Shown here piece by piece: positions 1 through 10,267 of a stretch of DNA of 64,000 bases (position 1 is the stretch's first letter; each line of letters begins with the position of its first letter). The DNA lies in NCBI GenBank assembly GCA_964035575.1, contig OZ037911.1, positions 372,001 to 436,000 of the forward strand, given 5' to 3'. Origin of the DNA: Rhynchopus sp. YZ270_cl-10 (lineage: Eukaryota; Euglenozoa; Diplonemea; Diplonemida; Diplonemidae). Under the pieces are notes generated by a model. The model ran no database searches, was not told the DNA's origin, and was given only the letters and a program-made list of their open reading frames with translations. The translations under genes were made by a program, and so were the position numbers.

Positions 1-117
1 ACACCTCAGGGAATAATCAGACTTTTATATAGGGGGTCAGAACTGAGGGCAATCCTCAGTTATTGAAAAAAAAAAAAAAAATTCCCCTTTTCGGGCCTAA
101 AAAAATTAGCTATTTAT

Positions 118-257
118 TGGAGTGAAAATAAGTCGTTTTTTTCACCGAGTTGGTGTTTTCAACCCGAGTTACTTTAATTCACGAGCGAAGCGAGGGAATT
201 AAAGTCACGAGGGTTGAAAACACCAACGAGGTGAAAAAAACGCTTATTTTCTACTCC
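118..257. repeat. Fold-back palindrome, about 63-bp arms
   Basis: The left arm 118-180 and right arm 195-257 are near-perfect reverse complements, closed by a 14-base loop containing GAGCGAAGCGAG. The long hairpin resembles a fold-back or MITE-type element. The same loop sequence, in reverse complement, closes the second large palindrome near 7595. Confidence 0.8.
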
Positions 258-959
258 AAGACATAATTTTATCCATAAGTGTGAAGCTTTATTTTCCGAG
301 CCCGCCCAAGTGTCGTGTGAGACCTGTAGTGTGGATCTCCAGTGTCTTGCACCGCTTCTTCTGAGCCCAACGCTGTTTGGCCTGTCGACGTACTAAATAC
401 GAAGACAGGGGGGCGGTGCCAACAATTTTCCAATGATGTAACGTTTATCTGATTGATTTATCGTTTGATATACCTTGTGTGTCCTACTTCACCTGCACAC
501 CCAAGGTTATTGAACGATACTTTCAAGCGATACTTCGTTATGTCATTGGGGGTACTGGTACTGGGTACCTGGGGAAAACACGTACGTTTTTGTTCGCGAT
601 AACACGCACACTTTTTGTACGTGCTATCGCAATTTACCCTAAAATATATTACCTCCGCTGACACAGCTCGAGGGCTACTCCAACAAGTTTGTAGCTACCA
701 CCATGCACGCCCCGTCCCCCCACCCCAGTCCAGATACCCTGGGGAAAAAAAAAACTCGAAAAAAATAGGGTGAGTTTGGGGGTGTTTGGGGGCTTAAGAC
801 GGGTGAAAAAAAACGGTGAAAATAAAAATTTTATTTTCACACCCCTCCACGTACTTTTGGGTGGGCGAGGAAAATAAAGCTTCACGCGCGTGGATAAATT
901 TTTTTTTGGTGTTTTACTGGCTTAGAACACGACTCGTGACCAGCGGTGAAAATCTTGGG

Positions 960-1062
960 CAGTAAGCCCGGGAAAACCTGGGCTTAATTAATTTTGCGCA
1001 GAGCAAGCCCGGGTTCGAAGCCCGGGTTTACCCGGGCTTAAGCCTGGGTTTTCCCCGGGTTT
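960..1062. repeat. Cluster of CCCGGG palindromes
   Basis: Several short inverted repeats are packed together. The clearest is AAGCCCGGGT-TT-ACCCGGGCTT near 1017-1038. AAGCCCGGG and its complement recur on both sides. No coding content is seen. Confidence 0.6.
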
Positions 1063-2252
1063 TAACTTTTCTGGGGTGGGCTGCCCCACCCCACTACGGG
1101 GGGTGTAGCCTCAGGGTGCAGCCCGGGGTAGTCAGTCGCCGAAACGAAGCTCTGTTGACAGAAAACAACGAAGTCAGTAAAGAAAACACACACGTCTATA
1201 CTCAAGGGTTACCCACACCCCTGTCACAGCCAGAACGCGACTCAATTGATCAAACGCCGAAGGAAAAGGAAGCATGCATCATGGCGAAATTATAAAAGTA
1301 GCGTACCGTGCGCCTGCGGCGCAAGATTGCAACCCACCCTTCCCTGACATAGTTTGGCTGTAAAAATGTGCGATTATGAGCGCAATTTTTTGAAATGTTG
1401 CGTACCGTGGCTTCTAGGAACCTTTGGGTGCCATGACCGCCCTTTCTTTGTTATAAATGTACTGGCTACTTACAATTCGTGTACCACGTGCGCCTGGTGC
1501 ACGAATTGCTATCAATTGGGTTTACAGCCAAGGGGGTTCAAGGCACACCACAACTGGCCCCAGCCGAAAAAACAACTTTGATTTTGGGTGGGTGGGTGAG
1601 AAAAAATGAATCCTCAGTTTTTGCCCCTGTTTGTTCAGGAAAAAATTCCTATATAAAACCCTGGGCAGGGGTCCTAACGCTGTTCTCAAAAAAATTAAAA
1701 ATGGTAACTTCAAGGTCACTTCTCGTTTTTTGAGGAGGAAAAAAAAAAACTTTCCCCCCTCAGAGGCGGTATGGCAACAACACAAGTGAAGTTGAAAAAG
1801 GTGCAAATTCCTCGGACATACACTGGACGTTGGTTATCGCCGTATCATAGGGACAGGGTACTAGATACATTTTTTTTCTTGTGAGGCAATTTTCGCAGCG
1901 GTCTGTGTCACCGTTTTGGTTCCTGGCGAAGCCACGGTACGCAACATTTCTAAAAAATGTTGCCATAAAATGGCACTATCGTTGGTAATTATCGTAAGTT
2001 TCCGTAAATTACTTACGTATTTTTCTAAAACGAAAGTTTCTGGCGAAGCCACGGTACGCAACATTTCAAAAAAATTCGCTTAAAATTGTACATGGTAGCA
2101 ACCTGCAGCCCTGCAGACCACTGATCTTGGCAAAAAATAAAAAAAATCCCTGGACCCTCCAACGTGTTCCCGGTGTATGTTAAGCATCCGAGGTCACTTC
2201 GTGACACCGGATTTCAAAAATAAAAAGGGGAAGGTCACTTTTTAGGGCACTT

Positions 2253-2282
2253 TTCGAAGGTCACTTCGAAGTGACCTTCGAA
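2253..2282. repeat. Perfect 30-bp palindrome
   Basis: The sequence equals its own reverse complement over 30 bases, built from GGTCACTTCGAAGTGACC flanked by TTCGAA. Further GGTCACTT copies occur at about 2231 and 2301. It lies about 100 bp past the stop codon of the channel gene. Confidence 0.8.
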
Positions 2283-2387
2283 TTTCAAAAAAATAAAAAA
2301 GGTCACTTCAGAAGTGGTAAAAGTTACCACTCTTAGTACCCCTGACCCTGGGAATAATTCAAAAAAAAAAAAAAAAACACCTCAAGT

Positions 2388-5159
2388 TTACATACTGGAC
2401 GTCCCAAACGGAAACAGCATCGGCACTTTCTTTTCATCATCCCGGTCTGTCGTCGCCGGAGGGAGCAATGGGCTCTTCCGCATCGGCTCTGTTCCATTTC
2501 TGAGCAACGCAATCTGCCGCATATCTGGCTCCGAACCTATTTGACTGGGACACGAAGCACGGTCTTGGAGTGATTGGATGGAACGCACACAGGACGATTC
2601 AGGAGAATCCGCTGCACCTTCTTCTTCGGGTACACGGAAGCGATCTGCTGGGGGCGGATTTAATACTGGCATATCACCCAGTTTATGCCTCATATCCCTT
2701 GCATCCCCGAACGCCTCCTTTTCCACCACCAACCCCAAGGTGTTGAGCAGCGCCTGCATCATCGTTTCGATTCTCTGCAGCGAATGCGACATTTCCTTTT
2801 GACTGTCCTCCACTCTCGCAATCCGTCCAGATAACTCTTGCATAGGTCTTGCCGACGCTGCAGACGCCCTTCCCCCTGGAGGGGGATGTAATGTAATGTC
2901 CGGCACTTTATGCCTCCCTCGCCTCCTCCCTGCCGGCGATGTTTCCTCTGAATTAAACGACGATTCGGATTCAACACGAATCAACCTATTCCCCACTCCA
3001 CCACGTGGCGTGGTGTTCCCTCCATGCTCTGATACCAAATCCAATGCAAACGGTGTAGTGGAAAACCCGCCGGCGGATTGCTCACCCCCTGATTCATAAC
3101 CTTGGTTGGTGGTATCTCTTCGCGACCTAGGGGTTTCGTCGATTACCGTAGGGGGAAGCATGGTGAGGGTAACGGTTCCATTTCCGTGGAATGTGTCGTC
3201 AACTAGTTGGAGGGTTTGAACGGAGTCGACAGCTTCGTCTTCGATGGAGACGAGGTGCATTCCTTCTACTATTCCTACACGATGTGCCGCACCGTGCTCG
3301 TCGACAGAGGCTACAAGAAAGCCCTGCATGTATTCCTCCCATTCAATGCCAATGAAGTCATCTGGGTGGCTCATCTCAAGCTTGTAGATCGTTCCTGCGT
3401 TGTTCTGTTTGATCTGCCTTTTCAACATCTCCTGTGCTACAGCCTCCTTCATTTCAGGGTGTTTTCTGATAAGCACAAAAAAATCCCCCTTATCCAATCG
3501 AAACAGCTCGCAATAGGTCAATGTTGTGATCGATGCGGTTCGTTTTGAGTCGGTTAGTAAAGCGATTTCTCCAAAAAAACCTCCGGGTTTGATAACACCC
3601 CAGGGATCCCCTACTGGCGAAGTGACCTCTGCGAATCCGTGGCCAAGAAAGAACATTTCTTTGCCGTCCTCTCCGGCTTTGATGATGCGCTTTTCTGGTT
3701 CATAGACCATGCTTTTTAGTGCATTGGCGAGGCCTACACGGCATTCAATGGGTTGCTCCTTGAACATAGGGACAGAACAGACGAACTTCATTCGGACAAA
3801 GAGGCCTACTCTGTTTCTCATAATAGAAGGAAGGCTTTGCATGACTTTCATAAATCCTCCGGAGACATCAGAATGGAGTTGATGGTACTGAAAGGCAAGG
3901 ACCTCGCAGGCAAGCTGCTCTGGGATGTTAAACTTCTTCAACACCGAGAGCGTTTCCTTCATCGTATCCGTCCGCTCGCTCTCAACATCCCCTTTCTGCA
4001 TTCTACTCGAAATTTTAGAAATCACCACACCATGCACAATCACTCCAGTAATAAACAGGAGACAAGCAAACAGCTTTTTGCCTGGAGAATCAACTGGGAC
4101 ATCACCATACCCCACTGTCGTTACGGTATACAACGTCCAATACAATCCTGTTATATACGAATAAGCATCATCTGTCGTACCTTGAACTCCATTTCTGTTG
4201 AGAATCACCCAAAGCACGGTTATAAGGTTTACCGCTAAGGTACAGTAGAAGAGAAGACGGATCATGGGTACTACAGTGAATTGGTATTTGACGGAGAAGG
4301 GCGAGAGTTTGACTGGGGTAAGTACTTTGAAGAGCGTTGGAACAATCAAAAATTTTGGAAGCTTAGAAAGACTAAGGATGATAACATAGACCCACCCATT
4401 GATCACATCCTCCCCTACGGTATACAACACAATCAGATCCACCGGAAGCGCCGGGAGAAAATCCCGCCAAAAATCGGACTTCAAATAATTCGACCGAATC
4501 CTCCCCATATCCTCGACAAGCATTCCGGTCACCGGGTCCATATACGCTGTGTGCATGCGAACCACCAGATCCGCGCCAAACACTATAGTACATATAACAT
4601 CCAAAGCCGTATGCCCCCATTTACCAGCCACCAAATCATTCCTCTCCATCGCGTATTGACAGGGTATAAACACCCCAAAGTAGGACAGACACAGTACAAT
4701 TAGGGTGTCCCAATACCAGACCTGGATGTCATCTGGTTGGAATGCCTTAGATTTTAGCGCGGCGGAGAGCCGTTCGATGGTACGGTCAGACTTAGCCAGG
4801 ACACCACCGCCAAGGGAAGCTGAGGCAGGCTTCCCTCCAGACATAGATGATTTGTCTTCACCGCGTTGTCCTTGCATGATGCGGATTGCCTTGATGACAT
4901 TCGGGTTTGCAGTAGGATTTGAAAGCGACGGAGACGACGGCTGCGAACCCCCCTCCGCTAGATACAAATTCCCCGACGACCTCCTTGCCCTCCCCATCCT
5001 CGAGAACAACCCCGTGTCCGACGCATTCTCTGACACCTGATCCGTGTCCACAGCCAACCCTCTGGAGGACACACTGCTCGCTCCCCTCGTCAACCCAGGA
5101 CGATCCCCAGGTAGGTCCAAAGCAGTAGGTGAAACACCTTCTCCAGCTACCGGAGGCAT
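2388..5159 (-). CDS. Cyclic-nucleotide-binding potassium channel with PDZ-like domain
   Basis: Single-exon gene, 923 residues, ATG at 5159 and TAA at 2388-2390. A low-complexity N-terminus is followed by membrane helices at about 150-375. The pore (about 340-354) carries the potassium filter TTVGYGDV. A C-linker leads to a cyclic-nucleotide-binding domain at about 470-575 whose phosphate-binding cassette keeps FFGEIALL and RTASI, so nucleotide binding looks intact. Residues 590-670 resemble a PDZ domain, and the tail has a short coiled coil near 785-830. By family it is a plasma- or flagellar-membrane cation channel of the HCN/EAG/KAT group. The presumed S4 (about 255-285) has only a few lysines and no regular arginine ladder, so voltage sensing may be weak. 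A pyrimidine tract ending in CAG stops two bases before the ATG. Confidence 0.9.
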   Translation of the reverse strand: MPPVAGEGVSPTALDLPGDRPGLTRGASSVSSRGLAVDTDQVSENASDTGLFSRMGRARRSSGNLYLAEGGSQPSSPSLSNPTANPNVIKAIRIMQGQRGEDKSSMSGGKPASASLGGGVLAKSDRTIERLSAALKSKAFQPDDIQVWYWDTLIVLCLSYFGVFIPCQYAMERNDLVAGKWGHTALDVICTIVFGADLVVRMHTAYMDPVTGMLVEDMGRIRSNYLKSDFWRDFLPALPVDLIVLYTVGEDVINGWVYVIILSLSKLPKFLIVPTLFKVLTPVKLSPFSVKYQFTVVPMIRLLFYCTLAVNLITVLWVILNRNGVQGTTDDAYSYITGLYWTLYTVTTVGYGDVPVDSPGKKLFACLLFITGVIVHGVVISKISSRMQKGDVESERTDTMKETLSVLKKFNIPEQLACEVLAFQYHQLHSDVSGGFMKVMQSLPSIMRNRVGLFVRMKFVCSVPMFKEQPIECRVGLANALKSMVYEPEKRIIKAGEDGKEMFFLGHGFAEVTSPVGDPWGVIKPGGFFGEIALLTDSKRTASITTLTYCELFRLDKGDFFVLIRKHPEMKEAVAQEMLKRQIKQNNAGTIYKLEMSHPDDFIGIEWEEYMQGFLVASVDEHGAAHRVGIVEGMHLVSIEDEAVDSVQTLQLVDDTFHGNGTVTLTMLPPTVIDETPRSRRDTTNQGYESGGEQSAGGFSTTPFALDLVSEHGGNTTPRGGVGNRLIRVESESSFNSEETSPAGRRRGRHKVPDITLHPPPGGRASAASARPMQELSGRIARVEDSQKEMSHSLQRIETMMQALLNTLGLVVEKEAFGDARDMRHKLGDMPVLNPPPADRFRVPEEEGAADSPESSCVRSIQSLQDRASCPSQIGSEPDMRQIALLRNGTEPMRKSPLLPPATTDRDDEKKVPMLFPFGTSSM

Positions 5160-6429
5160 TTCTGAAAAAAGAAGAAAGAAAAAGAAAAAAAAAAAAGACG
5201 GAACCCCCCTAAAGGGGGTTTACTCAAGCGAGTAAAATGGTATTGGGGGAGGGTAGTAGGGTTGGGTTGGGGTGGGTTGTGTACAAAAAAAAAGGGAGGG
5301 TGGTGTTGGGGGTGTGTGGTATGCTTTTCTGTATGGTTGTTTGGTTGTGTGGTTGTTTCGGGGCGGAGGGGAGGGAATAAAGTTGCTGTAGGCACACCCA
5401 GTGAAAAGTGTATATTACTTTATTACGATGTGTTAGTCATCCAGATGAAAGCTCACGAAAAAAAAAAAAGAAATGTTTGTAAGATGATCCAAAGACTTTG
5501 CTTAATTGCTTTTTTTCGATCACAATCTAGTATCTGTGTAGTCCGGATAAGAAACATCGACCACAAATGAAAATTAAATTTCTTCTTTTTCACCTCATTT
5601 GAAAAGAAAAGGGGAGGGGAGGGACTATCTGCGTTTTGCTTTTTTTTTTTTTCATTCCGTATTTTTTTTTTTCGGTGCAGTTTTTGTGAAAAAAGAGTGC
5701 GCCGGAGGGGGTGGGAGAGAGAGAGAGAAGAGGGGGGTGTGCCCTGTAGTTGCATTTGGTGTAAATGGAAAGCCGTACCTTTTTTTATACTGGATGGACA
5801 ACCTTTTTGAAAAAAAGGAAAATAGTTTTTTTTTTTTTTTTGAGATTTTCCCCCACGATAGTGGGTGGGCATTGCATAAAAAGAAGGCCTTGTCTAGAAC
5901 CGTATTTCCTATTGGGAAGGTAACTGAGGTGTTATACGAGGAATATGTGAAGATGGGAGGGGGGTGGACGCTGTGTTCGGAAGTTCACAATAAAACAAAA
6001 AGAAAATGAATAAAAAAACGGGTTCTGCACCCCACCCACCGTACACTGGCGGGGAGGCGCTGGAAAGAACAGAGAGATTGCACAAACTGAAACAAAATGA
6101 TTATTTTTTCCCCCCTCGGATCCTATTACATACGACTTCCCGCAATTACAAAATTGGAATACACAAAATACATCACAATACACTTGTATTTTTATGTATT
6201 TTGCGTATTCCAATGGGCTCCCATCACAATACTGCCACCATTACTAGCCCCCCTCCCTCGAGACTGCGCCACAACAGTGTTGTCCTCGCCTGGTCGTATA
6301 AATGATCCCCTCCCTCCCCCAGTACGGCTTCGCTGCACGCTCACCTTCGCGAATGGCACCGTGTAATGCTTGTTGTGACGTTGTTGCTGCGTGGTGAGGT
6401 TTCTACCTGTTTTTTTTTTTTTATTCCCC
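5160..6429. other. Spacer without recognisable gene
   Basis: AT-rich sequence with long A and T runs and a G-rich stretch at 5230-5380. Open frames here are low-complexity readings of homopolymers. I see no domain, intron structure or repeat copy worth naming. Confidence 0.6.
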
Positions 6430-7496
6430 TGGGAAATAAAGTATACGAAGGATTTGGCACTTTTAGCGGGATTCTTTTTAATGATAATTTCACGCACTTT
6501 TTTTATCGCAAATTAAAAACCCGCTCATTGAACTTTATTTCACGCGTTTTTCACTTTTTTTCACTGCAATTCCTTCAGAGCGGGATTTTATTTTTGTTTT
6601 TTTCACGCTAAAACAGGGGTTTTATTTGGCGATAACTTCACGCTAAATTTTGGTACATCCTGCACTACCACCCGCCTAAAAATTGAAAATTTCGAATTTT
6701 TTTTTGCCCTTTTCCCATTTTTTCTGACACATGCAACATGCCGAAGGATGTAAGACGCAAACGGTCCTCCGACAGGAGATGGACAAGCACTACAGTAAGG
6801 ACTAGCATTGTCGACACCGTACGTCCGTGAATGGGACCGCTTTTTAAGGAATTCATTGGCAAGACTGACGGTAAGCCCACAGAAGCCGACTTCGTTTCTT
6901 ACATAGTGTATCTCCGTGACGATCTCACTATCAAGACGAAGGACACACCACCCCCTTTACTTCATTGTGAGGAAGGTGGTGGCTGGCATGATATTCTGTG
7001 ATGGGCGGGGATCTTCTGAATGTGTCTCGCTCTTGCACGACAGCCATTTCCCGACCTCCCGCACCCGAGGGGACACTGAGGTGGCGAGAGGTCGGGATGT
7101 AGCTTTGTGTACCGTTGAGGCAGCTTTCCAAACCCGACCACACGCTACGCTACGCGCTATGCGTACACGTGGTGTGGGCTTTTTAGGCTACATACTGTAC
7201 GCGCTACGCGCAAAATGCCGTTGTTGTGTGTGTAAAAACGTGGGTTGCGTGGTACTGCATGGGGTCACACGTGCACCACCCTGTGGCTCACACATGGTTC
7301 TGCCACCCCGAAAATGCGTATCCCACCCCACATACCAGGGTATGGGCCCAGTTCACCAGTTTTTTGCAGGTTCCCAGCGAGCAAAAGCTAGCGGGGGGGT
7401 AATGAGAGCTACCTGGAGGGACACATACTCGTTAGTTATTGCACAATAAATGAGTCCCGCTAAAAGTGCCAAATCCTTTCGTATACTTTATTTCCC
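6430..7496. mobile_element. About 1.07 kb unit bounded by 43-bp inverted repeats
   Basis: 6430-6472 and 7453-7496 are inverted copies of a roughly 43-bp sequence beginning GGGAAATAAAGTATACGAA, differing by one inserted base. A second inverted pair lies at about 6610-6645 and 7630-7665. The interior holds a broken open frame at 6738-7001. This looks like a decayed or non-autonomous DNA transposon. No target-site duplication is obvious, so the exact ends are unsure. Confidence 0.5.
6738..7001 (+). pseudogene. Interrupted open frame inside the inverted-repeat unit
   Basis: From the ATG at 6738 an open frame of 87 codons runs to the TGA at 6999-7001, with one in-frame TGA at 6828-6830 followed directly by an ATG. 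The second half reads MGPLFKEFIGKTDGK and continues as a compact mixed-charge sequence more protein-like than nearby frames. I do not recognise it. It could be the N-terminus of a transposon recombinase or a captured exon fragment, or chance. Confidence 0.25.
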
Positions 7497-7513
7497 GTGA
7501 AATAAAATTACGT

Positions 7514-7680
7514 ATTCACCTCCTTTTAGCGGATTATTTTGCGATACTTCACTTATTTTTTTCCCAGGCTCGTGCACTCAATTTGCCTCGCTTCGCTCGG
7601 CAAATTAAGTAGCCCTCGCCTGGGAAAAAAATGCGTGAAGTTATCGCAAAATAAAACCCCGCTAAAAGGAGGTGAATAAA
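7514..7680. repeat. Fold-back palindrome, about 75-bp arms
   Basis: The arms begin ATTCACCTCCTTTTAGC on the left and end with the reverse complement on the right, with small mismatches. They close on a loop containing TCGCTTCGCTCGG, the complement of the loop motif in the 118-257 palindrome. The outer part is also similar to sequence at 6600-6650. Confidence 0.7.
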
Positions 7681-7728
7681 TAGTTATTTTTTTGGAGGAT
7701 GTTTTGTTCAGGCTCTCGGTTTTTTTTT

Positions 7729-7772
7729 AATAATTTATAAGATCCTAAGCCTCTCTGTGCTTAGTTCACCTT
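7729..7772 (+). repeat. Family A hairpin repeat
   Basis: Family consensus is roughly AAGTTTATAAGATGATCC, then CTAAGC-CTCTCGT-GCTTAG, which can pair as a hairpin, then TCACCTT. This copy lies 26 bp past the stop of the coiled-coil gene. The bases between (7773-7800), TGATCGCATTCGTTATCGCG and so on, recur beside A copies at 38.7 and 45.7 kb. Confidence 0.75.
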
Positions 7773-7797
7773 TGATCGCATTCGTTATCGCGCAGCA

Positions 7798-9947
7798 TCA
7801 AAAAGGGGGTGTGATGTGTACCTGCTCCTTCAGCTCTGTGATGTATTTGAGCACCTTATTCCGCATTGCAACCTGTGTACGTTCTGCATTGCGTGCGTGT
7901 TCACGCACCTGGTCTGCAAGGATCCTCCTCATGCGGATGCCTTCCTGCCGTTCAGAGTCAGCTCTCTGCTCTTTGAGCTTTTGCTGTGCAGAAAAAAAAG
8001 GACGTTTTATACCTCAAGGGGTGTATTGCAAGGGGAAATTGGATTTTTTTGGGAGGGGAGAGAGAAACAAACCTGGACGATCAAATCCTGTTTTCTGTCT
8101 GCCCGAAGCAGCTCTCTCTTTTGCTTGTACATCTCCTCCTCACGCTCATATTTCTGTAAAAGAGGAGGTGTGTGTTGTGTGCATATTTATTTGAAAAATT
8201 GTTGGAATAGTGTAGTTGTCTCTGCAAACTCCACTGGTGCTCCTGACGCACCCCATTTTGCGTACCTGTTGCGTACTTTGTGCACACAAAAAAATATACA
8301 GGAATGCCCTATATTGCGTACTTGTTGCGGACTTGTTGCGTACTTAGTGCGTAGTTGTTGCGTACTTGGTATTTTTTATTTCTGGAGCACCATCCACTGC
8401 TTTTTTTTTGAAAATCCGGTGGTTTTTTGTGGCACAACAGACAGTTTCCACTGCACAAAATAAAATGTGTCTTGAAATACAAAACCCTCTCAGTGTACCT
8501 TAGTGTGTGATTAGAACACCTGGTGAATGGGTCCACTTTCCCTACATCCATTTCGAGGTAAAAATTTGAAATAAAGTGAAGTTGATAGTGCAAACGCCTC
8601 TGGGACGCAGGCACTGACACTCCAAATAAAAGTGTCCTCTGCTCATACCTGCTGTATCGCATCCATCTCTTTGATGGCCTTTTTTTCTGCAACCTTTTCA
8701 CGGGTCTGGAGGTTCGCTTTCATGTCCTCTGTGAAGACACGGTCCCCAAATGAGAGGAGGCGTTCTTGCTTGATGTCTTTTTGTCTTTGCTCTGTTGCGC
8801 GAGCCCGGGCCAGAGATAGGGTGCGCGCCTGCGCTTCTTTGGCGCTTTTTTCTTCTTGCTCGCGCGCCTGCTGGATGAGGAAGATTTTTTGCTTTTTTGC
8901 GAGGGTGTCAGCTTGGCGTGCTGCTTCGTACGCTTCATGGCGTCGACGGGATTTGATGAGCTCGTCTTGCTTTAGTGCGTCTGCGTCTTCTTGCATCTGC
9001 TTCCGTAGCGTTGCGTTGCAAAGACGACGCTCGCTTTCACGGTTCGACTTTTCTGCTTCAAATCGACGAATTTCGTCGAGCATTTGCTTCCTTGCCTCCA
9101 ATTTTGTGTGGTGTTTATCATCTCGAAGCTGCGTCTCTCGCATTTCCATTGCTTCATGCAGACGTTGCTGTGTTTGCGCATAGTCTAAGTCAACTGCCTT
9201 CTCCTGCTCCTTCTTTTGCTTCCGCAGCGTCACCTGAGTATCCAAATCCACTTTATGGCGGTGCGCGGAGGTCACTTCGTTCATCTTCTGTTTCCTCAGA
9301 CTTTCGTGGTAAACCACAATATCAGACTTCATCTTCTGCGCCCACTCATCCTCCGCCTGCTTATGAAGAGATTCAATTTTCGGATTCTTCGTTCTGGTCG
9401 GCCATAAACAAGAAATATCATTTGTCATCTGCACCCCCTCCTCCTCCACCTCCACCACCGGACCAATCCCTGCCGGTCTTTGAAACAGTGGTGGGGTAGG
9501 TCTCAAAGCAGTTGCAGAGACAACCCTCGCTGTCTGAGGCCGACCGGGGAGACGGGGTGTTGAAGCTGGAGTGTCAATCGGCGCTGCAGTTCCAACATAA
9601 CCCGCTCCTTCTACAGAGCTAAGTCGTGGGGTGGACACCGAAAGGGGTTTGTTGAAGGTTGTGTTGTGGATCTCCGGGGTAGGGAGGTCCTCAGGGGTGA
9701 TGTTGTTATGTGAATAGGTGTTCGCGTGTTCCTCTCGTAGAAGCTTTCTGAAGGTTCCGTGTACGGTATTCAGTTTTACATCATTTGAAAGCAGAAGGCT
9801 GGCAAGTGCCTCATTTAAAGCTGCCTTTAAATTTTCGGAAACATCCTCCCCAGTCTTCCTTCGATGCTCCCTAACTAGCTTTGCGCTTAGCTTCTCTCTC
9901 ACCTTACTCCGAACTGCCCTTCTCCGATCAACCCTTTTTTCTGGCAT
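7798..9947 (-). CDS. Trichoplein-like coiled-coil protein
   Basis: Three exons: 9947-8649, 8153-8073 and 7983-7798, giving 521 residues. The donors are GTATGA and GTTTGT, and both junctions keep the frame. Residues 1-75 are basic and helical, 75-195 are Pro/Thr/Ser-rich linker, and from about 210 to the end the chain is an almost unbroken charged coiled coil rich in E, K, R, Q and A. The pattern resembles trichohyalin/plectin-homology proteins such as trichoplein and several ciliary microtubule inner proteins, which suggests an axonemal or basal-body structural role; that is inference from composition. Intron 1 (495 bp) holds one copy each of repeat families D, C and B. Its 3' flank carries family A. 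Confidence 0.75.
8191..8236 (+). repeat. Family D repeat (short variant), intron copy
   Basis: Reads GAAAAATTGTTGGAATAGTG, then TAGTTG, and ends ACTCCACTG. TAGTG near the start can pair with CACT(A/G) near the end. It lies in intron 1 of the coiled-coil gene. Confidence 0.6.
8468..8559 (+). repeat. Family C repeat, intron copy
   Basis: Diverged copy of a roughly 105-bp family: CTTGAAATACAAA, then CCCTCTC, GTGTACCTT, and ending ATCCATTTCG. The central GTACCTTGGTAC hairpin is degraded here. It lies 15 bp from a family B copy in the same intron. Confidence 0.6.
8575..8622 (+). repeat. Family B hairpin repeat, intron copy
   Basis: Consensus form: GTGAAGTTGATAGTGCAAAC, GCCTCTGGGACGCAGGC, ACTGACACTC. 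The inner GCCT/AGGC and outer AGTG/CACT pairs give a hairpin. Confidence 0.75.
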
Positions 9948-10171
9948 TTTTAGAGTTGAAAAAGATGAAAAAAAGCGGGGATTTTTTTGTCCTTCCGCTT
10001 TACGTCATCTAATTAGGGGGGAGGAGGAGGAGAAGGGGGAGGGAAGAGAAAGAAAAAAGGGTGGAGAATTGACCGTAAGGGGAGAGAGATTGGGCTGTAG
10101 GTTAGGTGGGGGGGAGTGCTGGTGGAGTGGAGGGGGGGGAGAGGGGAATGGGTTGGAAAGAGAAAGAGGGA

Positions 10172-10217
10172 TTTTTGTTGTGTCGACAATCACGCTATAC
10201 CTACTGGTATAACTAAC
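10172..10217 (+). repeat. Family E repeat
   Basis: Begins TTTTTGTTGTGTCGACAATC, followed by a T-poor stretch with the small palindrome ATACCTACTGGTAT. Confidence 0.6.
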
Positions 10218-10267
10218 TACAATTTTTTTTTTTGTGAGCCTAACCAGAAGAGAGGAGGGGTTAGAGA

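Larger units (their letters stand above)
1..2387. other. Gene-free spacer with palindromes and inverted repeats
   Basis: No credible gene is visible. The stretch holds a long fold-back at 118-257, a cluster of CCCGGG palindromes around 960-1060, a 30-bp perfect palindrome at 2253-2282, and three copies of a roughly 42-bp sequence: 1917-1960 and 2035-2077 direct, 1378-1422 inverted. Short open frames share fragments only because they lie in these repeats. Confidence 0.7.

Noticed and set aside
5599-6009. 136-codon plus-strand frame rich in Phe and Lys
   Set aside because: Translation of homopolymer A/T and GA runs; no protein-like composition or splice structure.
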